Origin: Cliona cf. orientalis
Taxonomy: Eukaryota; Porifera; Demospongiae; Clionaida; Clionaidae
Assembly: GCA_963930775.1 (NCBI GenBank)
Contig: OZ005690.1
Location: forward strand, 8,664,225 to 8,728,224
Reading direction: 5' to 3'
Length of the DNA stretch: 64,000 nucleotides
Shown: positions 58,301-64,000 of the stretch, piece by piece
Position numbering within the stretch: the stretch's first letter is position 1
Layout of the letters: the number at the start of each line of letters is the position of its first letter
Program-made: the position numbers and the translations under genes
Notes under the pieces: generated by a model
The model's input: only the letters and a program-made list of their open reading frames with translations
Told to the model about the DNA's origin: nothing
Database searches by the model: none

Positions 58301-59632
58301 CGTATTATTAGAACAAGTATTGATAAAAAGTTTTAAGATGTCAATTTAACGTGGCGTCTAAATCTATTCGCATCCGAGAGAGAAAGCGCAGAAACATCGT
58401 GAGTTACGTTTAAGCATCAATTGGGCGCTTATATACCCAGGACACTATGGTTAAGTGTGTACATGTACTTGTATGAATAATATTATTATGTCCTATTGAC
58501 AGAGTCAATAGTTGTGCTGTACAATGCTGGGCCCTTGGATGTGTCATGGGCAGTCAAGAGTAACAAGGTTGTTGCCATACTAGAAAGCTTCTTTCCTGCT
58601 CAAGTAAGTCTACATCGATCAGCTAACTAAGTCAGCAATGTAGTTACTAGAACGCTGTATCAATACAGACTGGTGGCAGTGCTTTACTCAATGTTCTGAC
58701 GGGTACTAGCCCAGCAGGTAGACTTCCCAGCACCTGGCCTGCTAGTCTGGATCAGGTGACCAAAATAATTAATACATGCATGCATGAGTATAGTCCATAT
58801 GCATGACATAACAATAGTTATGTAACACTCCATTAATATGGACAGGTCCCTGACATCACAAATTACACAATGGTGAGTAGGACATACCGTTACTCTGAAG
58901 AAGTGCCATTGTTCCCATTTGGATATGGACTGTATGTGCCACTACTGTGACAATCATAATACATAGCACGTTATGTAAACTTTATTATAGATCTTACACA
59001 ACCTTTGAGTATTCTAACCTGCATATTACACCATCAACTGTCAAGGCAGGCCAGAATGTGTTCGTGGAAGTGAGTGTCAAAAATGTGGGAAATTGGCCTT
59101 CAGATGAGGTATGATAATTTTTAACTCATGATTTCATTTATTGGAGGGGGAAAGTTCTGCATGCAAAGTGGGTGGATTTTTTTTTACCTTTGATACACAT
59201 TTTTATGCTGAAATTCAGCAATTCAGTTCTGAAATATGCCCCCCCCCAGCCCCCGCCTCTGTATAAAACTGTAACTTAGATGCTTTTAGTATTACTCACT
59301 TTTGATTCTTTCCATACAGGTCATTCAGGTCTACATATCATGGTCAAACACACCTAATGCTCCCATCAGGCAATTAGTTGGTGTCGACAGACAACACATT
59401 GCTCCAGCAGAGGTCATCAATGTAAGTTAGTCACTCTATGAAAAAATTGCTATCACTTGCATTTCAAACGCAGCTATCATTCACAATCAAAGCTGATCAG
59501 ATGATGCTCTATGATACAAATTGGTACATTCCGCTGACACAGTACAAGGTGTTTGTTGGTGGACAGCAACCTGATCAAGCGGTGTCCGTTCCCTCAAACA
59601 TGCTGAGGGGCTACTTCACAGTTCAAGGCTAA
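49348..59632 (+). CDS. Secreted GH3 beta-xylosidase/beta-glucosidase-like enzyme
   Basis: Twenty-three exons join in frame to 731 aa. Exon starts are 49348, 49546, 49680, 49873, 50010, 50264, 50419, 50598, 50751, 50884, 50977, 51177, 51512, 51701, 51838, 52007, 52130, 58503, 58669, 58846, 58991, 59320 and 59474. A signal peptide (MVSLALKLALLVVLVVAASA) precedes the GH3 N-domain: PAIPRLGIKPYQWGTECL, SPVINIMRDPRWGRN, KHFDVH and GYVVSDQGAIG, whose Asp (about 274) is the expected nucleophile. The C-domain follows (LALEAAIQSMVLLKND, GSDLEREAHDRSDIDLPG), then a fibronectin-III-like tail (FPFGYGLSYTTF, VSVKNVGNWPSDEVIQVYIS). The length fits plant and bacterial beta-xylosidases (about 730-770 aa). Such exo-enzymes release xylose, arabinose or glucose from oligosaccharides outside the cell. 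Intron 17 is 6.3 kb only because of a BEL/Pao insertion; the other introns are mostly 50-300 bp. Every junction keeps frame, so the gene should work if that intron is removed. Confidence 0.9.
51326..51390. mobile_element. Decayed foldback element, TAGCCTCGTCCCCAG family
   Basis: CAGCTTCATCCCCAGGCT pairs with AGCCTGGGGACGAGGCTA. The flanks TCACAAACA (51317-51325) and TCACATAAA (51391-51399) match at 7 of 9 bases. It lies in intron 12 of the GH3 gene. Confidence 0.55.
52343..52487 (+). repeat. 5' LTR of the BEL/Pao element
   Basis: TG..CA-bounded: TGTATATGTG to GCAGAAACA. At 145 bp it is short for the BEL group. It includes the transcription start region; an obvious TATA box was not singled out. 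Confidence 0.95.
52489..52505 (+). other. Primer binding site (tRNA-Tyr)
   Basis: TGGTCCTTCGAGCCGGA, one base after the LTR, is the exact 17-nt complement of the CCA end of metazoan tRNA-Tyr (its 3' strand ends ..CCGGCTCGAAGGA-CCA, from general knowledge of tRNA sequences). It primes minus-strand DNA synthesis. Confidence 0.8.
52654..58149 (+). CDS. BEL/Pao gag-pol polyprotein
   Basis: The frame is open from 52513, but the first ATG is at 52654, giving 1831 aa. Domains in order: a coiled-coil acidic gag start; the DUF1759 gag-like region with LPKLELPTFHGDILRWKNFW (about 213-360); a zinc knuckle CLNCLRPGHFVKKC (about 450); the DUF1758 aspartic protease LLDTGSSASFVSERLA (about 537); reverse transcriptase with SFYVDDYLGG (about 950); RNase H with GFSDASEKAYSG (about 1129); and an integrase HHCC-type zinc region HVRLFHGG..CITCRRR (about 1461-1498). 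The DDE core has Asp in GLDYAGP (about 1532), Asp in WSDHGTNF (about 1597) and Glu in GGLWEAAVKSFK (about 1652). A C-terminal DUF5641 chromatin/DNA-binding region comes last. All catalytic motifs are intact with no stop or frameshift, so the copy may be autonomous. Internal order (PR-RT-RH-IN) is as in all BEL/Pao elements. Confidence 0.95.
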   Translation: MTEDLNFHKKRRKVIRASLTKLGTKVTDLEGTRPIPGHLETAQSFSGKLKTLQDEFKAHQLKIIDLTDEEETLLEEQQALDDNDDIVSELNIRIQRLIASATPSTDADVMKVAPKQLKLLTGKLKDIEISVDALEDDDDSICALEEYRDQVGEIKKELNGVKTSLLKSDVATDDSIMQDQTQADKLAFDCLVLIKKRLRSNTASKTTSSEATATKLPKLELPTFHGDILRWKNFWEQFCVSVHERSSIPKEEKLMYLQNAIKDKTAKNLIAGLTKSSEHYDEAIKCLQERYDRPRQIHQTHVRRIVEAAPLKDGTGKEIRALHDVVVQHLRALKSIGHEPSGSFITSLLEMKLDPTTMFEWQRHSQKYADVPDCQLLLDFLNLRAQAAEAATEKKQRTPAGRSVNSLHTNTTLCDNCIACGCEKHQLYTCSKFRALPHSEKLELLRSKNHCLNCLRPGHFVKKCRSLNHCKICQKPHHTLLHTDSKGDTVGKSSEPSASASVVTVNSAVSVPITSNALLMTCQVIVETTHGEAKARALLDTGSSASFVSERLAQILKLRRFTQNARICGIAGLSHGSGKQSVTHFLISSIHSPVRKLNVSAFIVPQVTCDLPAHPVTTKKSWKHLESLKLADPEYNKPGRIDVLLGVEVFLEVLRQGRRCGPSDSPTAINTEFGWVLAGSVGDITQTSTVATHVVSILSGDDLLRRFWELEEKVIANSTLSLEERAVVTHFEKYHSRDTRGRFIVPLPKRSLTTGLGESRSQAVRRFLSFERSLHAKGIFSEVQVVMDEYFTDNHAEEVPSADLDKPMQEVFYLPVHVVHKESSTTTKIRAVFDASAVTSTGISLNDTLMVGPTVHPPLVDVLLRFRTHRIALIADVSRMYRAILLTPYDKDLHRFVWRDDPKSKLKDYRMTRITFGVSASSFIANMCVKQNAIDFESQFPNAAKEVKKSFYVDDYLGGADSTEQAIRLQEEMCSLFQMGGFLLRKWNCSDAKVLQSISPELRDSRRVITLSDSEQYTKTLGIEWNPQDDHFRVCIVDLPHVHQVTKRSLVSDVAKIFDALGWFSPTIIKAKILLQSLWSTKIGWDDLVPDNIVEEWSKWRNQLPMLSNHHVPRCYYPKGANITSTQLHGFSDASEKAYSGVVYLRLEDSDGAVYTSLVISKTRVAPIKRQTIPRLELCGALTLAHLLAHSKSVLEMPMDSIHAWTDSTIVLSWIQGNPHRFKVYVGNRVSQILDLTPADRWNHVVSEDNPADCASRGIFPSELLSHEQWWNGPHWLKLPTHQWPKASKSQPSDVMEECGELRSIVCSVSTIHDPLISFDRFSSFNHYKRVIAWVIRFIDNCRVKTKGLRPDNGPLTIEELEQSARYWFSTIQASHFSRELDLLKGSPHGTEAIDKASTDADRGSPIPSSSTLSALKPFLDAKGLLRVGGRQQNAKFTYSSRHPIILHSKHPLVKILIRSEHVRLFHGGSLAVSSSLFRDFHIVGGHGAIRSIVRSCITCRRRAPSPKPQMMGQLPLERVTPDAVFDHVGLDYAGPLYLKLGSVRKPTIIKSYVCVFVSMSVKAVHLELVSDLSTDCFLACLRRFTARRGKPSSIWSDHGTNFVGANRVLKELYAFLLSKQTEDTISTFCSSQGIKWHFIPERAPHFGGLWEAAVKSFKRHLIRVVGTTKLNFEEMSTVLTQIEACLNSRPLGTLPHNDDGIEMLTPGHFLIGRPLQAIPDHPKSYSPMSVLKRWYLCEALTRHFWERWSREYLIGLRRYSKWKRPERNFCIGDVVVLKEDNLIPNQWPLARVTKITQGSDGLVRVVQLKTKDGSYTRPVAKVALLLPCEN
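58252..58396 (+). repeat. 3' LTR of the BEL/Pao element
   Basis: The sequence appears identical to the 5' LTR over all 145 bp. It is preceded by TTGGCCGGCGGTTA, which takes the place of a polypurine tract. Confidence 0.95.
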
Positions 59633-60813
59633 CAACTGAATTGAGACTATCATAATGAACAATATAATTATCATTAAGTAAACAATGAAAAGTGCATAAG
59701 GAATTTCCGAGAGAGTAATCTAATAAATTACCTGACAATATTATAGGTAGAGTTATCACTCTGACCAGGCCCTCTACCCCGCAATATACACAAGAATAAA
59801 CACGTCAATTGCTATATACAATGTCTTCTCCAAATTTTTTACCCTATATATTATAGCTAAGCATGCATGCATGTAAGGCTGCATGTGGGCAGCCAATCAG
59901 AGATTCTAGCTGAACTTTCCTTCCTGAGGAATTGCAAATTTCTCGTATTTTGGCTTGCAAGGTCAAGACTGAAGAGAAAGAAATCTTTGTGTCCAAACAG
60001 GAGCAGGACTTAATAATTAGTATTTCTGATGATTAAGGTACCATTAAATTGCGTGGGCGTGAGCGTGAGAATTGGCTAATTCAATTAGCAAATCGTGAGG
60101 GGGCGCGGCCGAAGAGGCCATACGAGTGCTTTTGGTCGAAGGTGGGCGTGTAAAGAAAGCCAGGGATGATTATATGCGCGTGTAATTAGCGACCGGAAGT
60201 TGGCCCTGAAGAAAAGATCGGTAATTGCCCACATCAAAACAAGATCAAAGCATTCTTTCTTAACTATTAACCGCAACGACTTAATAATACACTAAGTTAT
60301 ACACTAAGTAGAAAAAAAAAAGGAATTAAAGTTTCAGAGGTAGTTTCTGGATAATGCATATAATATTGCATTACTTTATGTATTCATGTATTATTTCACA
60401 ATTTTTAGATGAATCTTCAAATTTAAAGGCAGGATGTAAGAAGGATGCATGTTGTTCATGATGCATTTGATGCCATTTACGTGTCATATATTGATAACCG
60501 CAGCCGCGATTTTTTATGTATTAACTTTTCTTTCACCTTCGTCCAGTAATGGTCGACACTGTCCGCTCTCTACCTCCGCGAAAATTCAGCCAATTTATGG
60601 CTTAAAAATGAGCAAAACTGCCGCTTTGGACACTTCAACCGTTTAAATCTTTTACTTGTGCATGTATTGCATGTAATTGTATGGATGGTGGCTACTCTCA
60701 AGGGGGGGGGGGGGGGGTCCTGTAGAAGTTAGTGTAAAATAGAGTTTTATCCCCAGAGTAACTCATGGGACAATTTTACACCAATACAACTTAGAGTAAC
60801 TCATGGGATGATT
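59633..60813. other. Noncoding stretch downstream of GH3
   Basis: No gene could be supported. A G16 run lies near 60702. From about 60740 to 61680 short motifs of the type ATTTTACACC / GGTGTAAAAT and TAAAATTCTCCC recur in both orientations. Confidence 0.45.
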
Positions 60814-60871
60814 TAGCCTCGTCCCCAGGCTCTCTTTTCCCCTCCCCCAAGAGAGCCTGGGGACGAGGCTA
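60814..60871. mobile_element. 58-bp foldback element with perfect 9-bp duplication
   Basis: TAGCCTCGTCCCCAGGCTCTC pairs with GAGAGCCTGGGGACGAGGCTA around a CT-rich loop. GGGATGATT flanks both sides exactly (60805-60813 and 60872-60880). Confidence 0.85.
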
Positions 60872-60967
60872 GGGATGATTTTACACCAGCAAAATTGGTG
60901 TAAACTTCTGAGTATTTATTGTATGCCAAGCATATCATAGGGGAGGATTTTACACCACATCAAAATT

Positions 60968-61392
60968 TAGTCTCGCAAGCCAGACCCTCACACTCCGCAG
61001 CGTTTAGTTCTTTCAGGATAAACACGCGGGGGAGGGTCTGGCCCACTGCCTATGCCCGTTTGGATCCATGATTTCGTAACATTTCGACACATGACGTTCA
61101 ACTGCGTGATGTAATTCAAAATCTCGCTCGAAAATGGTAGCCACGGAAGCACAAAGAAACAACTTGAACAAGCGACGCTACTTTTTCGATAGTAGAAAAT
61201 GCCCAAACGGTAAGTCAACTTCCAAAAAACCTCGCCGTTCACCAGCTATACGCTTGAACGTGACGTAATCATATTTTCCACGAATCTGATTGGCCAGACA
61301 ACATCTTGTCTGGCTGGATCCAAACGGGTATAGGCAGTGGGCCAGACCCTCCCTCCGCGTGTTGGAGTGCGAGGGTCTGGCTGGCGAGACTA
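60968..61392. mobile_element. 425-bp TIR element with perfect 9-bp duplication
   Basis: Inverted arms begin TAGTCTCG and continue AGCCAGACCCTC-CACTCC. A second, inner inverted pair (GGGTCTGGCCCACTGCCTAT at about 61033 and its complement near 61335) extends the fold. ATCAAAATT flanks both ends (60959-60967 and 61393-61401). The terminal bases match the 52-58 bp foldback elements at 20665 and 60814. No protein frame. Confidence 0.85.
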
Positions 61393-61401
61393 ATCAAAAT
61401 T

Positions 61402-62878
61402 AAGGGGCTTACTCATGTAAAATTCTCCCATATAACTGAGCTACCTCTGCTATATACTATAAGGGACGATTTTACACCAGTTGCCACCACAGGTACTGAA
61501 GTGGTGTAAAATCATGCCATATAATACTGATGGCTAACATGGAGCAAAGATTTACATGTGACCTTTGACCTCACTTAAAATTCTCCCACAATAATAAGAA
61601 TGTACATCCATACTCTGCTAAAACTCTAAGTGTGAACTTTGACCTGGTGTAAAATGCTCCCTTGTATATAGCCACTGAATCCATACTCAGGTGGGTTTTT
61701 AAGTGTGTTCCGAATGCTCGCTTGCTGTGGGTGTGGCTACATGTAGTGCAGAATGGTAGGTGGGGCTCACTATGTACACGAGTTACAATGCTTGCAATGT
61801 AGAGTTCCTCATCAGGACATCTCTGCTTTGCGCTCTTGCTAATAGAATGGTACTCACCACATGCACAATTGTTCGTGAAGCATGTCTGGGAGTAACGCCA
61901 TTGTGAATTGGTTGAAAGAAGATGAGTTTGAGATAATTATAATTATGCATAGAGTATCATAGTTTACAAGATTAAGATATGAGACACTTAGCTAACTATT
62001 GACTGCTTTTAGACAGTTTTTTAGGAGTATTTTATGTGGATTTTTAGCTCAGACTACCTATTTCCTCTAATACACAGATTAGAGGCCATAGCTAGGTAGT
62101 CTGAGCTTAAATTAAAAAACTCACATATAGGCCTAGCTATTGGGGTACCAACCCCATGTGCGCATACGTGCCTGTGTGCTTTCAAAGAAATCTTGTAACT
62201 TTTACGAAGGCTCGCCCCGCACAGATGATTTTCATTTTTTTGTGATCATTGAGTATTAGCTATGAGACACCTGTTCCTATTATGAGACACGTACCACATG
62301 AGGTGTTTTATTTAAAATTAATATCCTAGCCTTGGGTATTAGCTAATGAGAAAAAAATAGCTAAGTAGTTAATTTGATGTGTCAAATAAGCAAATTTGCA
62401 AAATTGATACTTACCACAAAAACCCATAGGTAGATAGCTAGCAAATCCAACTTTGTAGGCAGGCAGCTAGCTAATACAATTACCCCCAAACCGGAAGCTT
62501 CCATCTTCGTTAGTATGGATGTCCGACAGTCCCATAATACCAACTGTCTCATAATAATTTTCTGCATATAGCTATACTTTAATACCAAATACATGAGTGA
62601 GTCGTGCTGATGATGCACTGATACATCCAATGCTGCGAAAATAGGAGGGGTCTGAGTTCGAGACTAGCCATGAGTGATTCCTGATGGCAGCTACTATAGT
62701 GATTTAGTTACATCTCTTTTAATGTGATAGCTATTTCTTTTTGAGTGAAATGTGATTTAGCTATAATAATTATAGCCATATTATTATTATCTATGTATTC
62801 ATTAAGCAGAGTAAAACACTACCAAAATTTAATGAAATTATCGGGTGCAATTGAGTGAGTTCACTCCCATGTTGCTAT
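61402..62878. other. Noncoding stretch
   Basis: No gene was seen. It includes scattered GTGTAAAAT motifs to about 61680 and the hairpin at 62046. Confidence 0.45.
62046..62107. repeat. Hairpin element
   Basis: AGCTCAGACTACCT pairs with AGGTAGTCTGAGCT, and an inner CCTCTAA / TTAGAGG stem stacks on it. It is a small foldback of about 62 bp. Confidence 0.75.
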
Positions 62879-62961
62879 ATGGTATCTAGCCGCTACAGAC
62901 AAACTGAAGAGGCATCTTATGATGATGAAGACTTAGAAAGATTGGCTACAATAGCATCCAA
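62879..62961 (+). CDS. Possible first exon of an unknown gene
   Basis: ATG opens MVSSRYRQTEEASYDDEDLE then RLATIASK, with a donor AA/GTGAGA in phase 2. The hydrophilic, acidic text looks coding, but no following exon could be identified before the window ends. Confidence 0.3.
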
Positions 62962-64000
62962 GTGAGAGAATGTACCGGTATTTATAGTCACAGAATCATG
63001 ATTACTATCATAGAGTCGGTAGACTCTATAAGTAGGGATGGCACGGATACTCCATATATATAATACATTACAAACATCCAAATATCTCAAAACAGGTAAC
63101 TCTGTGAGATTTCTAAGTGTCAAAATCAGAATCTACAGCAAATTATCGATCTAACAAGACCAAGACCATTCATCAACTCAATTGTATATGCCAGAACCAG
63201 ATGTTCAAAAAAATAGCCTTTTCTCATTCTTTCTTCTTTCTTTCTTTCTTTTTTTCTTTCTTTCTGTTTTCTTGGGCTAACTCAAGACTACCATGACCGC
63301 TCACCTTAGTTCGAGTGTAAATCCACTCCATTTTGGAGCGCGCATGTCTGTGGCATGCTCGTTTTGTGTTATCAGGACAGCGATTTAATTGTGGGCGTGT
63401 ACAGGGCACTTTGCGAGTGGGTGTGTCCGATTAGCCATTTTGTCATATAATGCGCATGCTCATAAGGTGTTGCCATGGTGAAGTCATGTGACCGATGTCA
63501 GTGGTGCGCATGCGCTGGCGCATCCACAATTGATCCAGGACCTGCTCAAGCTGAAGCGCTCAGCTGATCAGCTCAGTGAACTGTCGATTATGGTGGCTAT
63601 TACCAACAGTACACTTACTGGCCTATAAAATACGCTCCCGAAACGGAAGGTTTTCGTCACTACTTGGTTCTAAACAGCCTTCTAATCTTTCAAGTTTGCC
63701 GATCTAGCCAGCTTCAGGATCGAGATAACGAGGGGCGTGGCTTCAATCGCAGGTCACTGGTTAACGGAGTTGTCTCGGCGAGAACCCCACTGATGCGTGT
63801 TCAATAGTGTGTAATGCAAAAGAAGACGTCCTAACTAGCTAGCTATCAAAAGACGGCCTGGGATTTGAACTTACAGGAGTATTCAAGTTTGAACTCACGG
63901 TGTGTTTGGGGTACCATAGCTACCTGACTCAAAGGCTAGGATCGCACAGATATGCTGAATCAGTGATGTACCTGCTTAATTCCCTATAATATTGTAATAA
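62962..64000. other. Noncoding right end
   Basis: A CTTT microsatellite lies near 63218-63266. Minus-strand tRNA-like B boxes (AGTTCAAATCCCAGGC near 63850-63880) suggest SINE debris. A short frame near 63540-63627 (DLLKLKRSADQLSELSIMVA) has no supporting context. Confidence 0.4.
63218..63266. repeat. CTTT microsatellite
   Basis: An imperfect (CTTT)n tract of about 50 bp. Confidence 0.85.

Larger units (their letters stand above)
52343..58396 (+). mobile_element. Full-length BEL/Pao LTR retrotransposon
   Basis: The 6054-bp element has two 145-bp LTRs and a 5-bp target duplication TCGTG (52338-52342 and 58397-58401). It has a tRNA-Tyr-type primer site and one uninterrupted gag-pol frame. By eye the LTRs show no difference, so the insertion is recent. 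It lies in the same orientation as the host GH3 gene, in intron 17. No env-like frame is present. Confidence 0.95.
52252..58447. mobile_element. MITE of the TAGTGTCCC family, split by the BEL element
   Basis: The left part (52252-52342) starts TAGTGTTCCAGGCGATCGCCCA, and the right part (58402-58447) ends TGGGCGCTTATATACCCAGGACACTA. Without the retrotransposon the element would be about 137 bp. The text ATTTCAAGGGATCAATGTA in the left part matches, inverted, the relative near 48050. Confidence 0.65.

Noticed and set aside
52343-58396. Endogenous retrovirus with an envelope gene
   Set aside because: The polyprotein is followed within about 100 bp by the 3' LTR. There is no third frame, and domain order and integrase type are BEL/Pao.

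Overview
This looks like nuclear DNA from a marine invertebrate, most likely a demosponge. It is AT-rich, its genes are split by many short introns, and it carries a tripartite NACHT/leucine-rich-repeat receptor of the sponge type, a phase-1-only Calx-beta adhesion gene, a stand-alone P2X7 C-terminal-domain gene, a Death-domain exon and a BEL/Pao retrotransposon. No prokaryotic operon logic, CRISPR array, rRNA or canonical tRNA gene was seen. The species call is inference from gene content; no database was searched.

Layout. 1-9.3 kb is an immune-flavoured minus-strand block. A NACHT exon (7600-9238) is followed by seven phase-compatible LRR exons down to 5386. A four-exon P2X7-C-like gene lies at 2864-3781, and one more LRR exon (1326-1409) lies beyond it. 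Two TIR elements sit back to back at 4331-5366. 9.9-13.8 kb holds a partial coiled-coil gene (+), a frameshifted two-exon gene (+) and a Tc1/IS630-type transposase with one in-frame stop (-). 14-24 kb is mostly noncoding and full of small inverted-repeat elements, with an orphan Death-domain exon (17288-17575) and a 1.08-kb long-TIR element with a perfect 9-bp target duplication. 24.5-26.8 kb holds a secreted three-exon gene. 27.3-34.7 kb is a segmental duplication carrying two copies of a secreted two-exon gene; copy two has acquired a 1.24-kb TIR element whose empty site is preserved in copy one.

36.6-59.6 kb holds three large intron-rich + strand genes, all reconstructed from start to stop with consistent splice phases: a 939-aa type I membrane Calx-beta protein, a 785-aa secreted TIM-barrel glycosidase-like protein, and a 731-aa secreted GH3 beta-xylosidase-like enzyme of 23 exons. 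A complete BEL/Pao element (145-bp LTRs that look identical, TCGTG target duplication, intact 1831-aa polyprotein, tRNA-Tyr-type primer site) has inserted into intron 17 of the GH3 gene, and inside a pre-existing MITE. 59.7-64 kb is mainly noncoding with further foldback elements.

The genes show no obvious single pathway. The two neighbouring secreted glycosidase-like genes could act together on extracellular polysaccharide, and the NLR, P2X7-C and Death sequences are typical of innate-immune repertoires. The most distinctive non-gene signal is a set of tiny foldback elements (52-425 bp) that share TAG(T/C)(T/C)TC-type termini and 9-bp target duplications.
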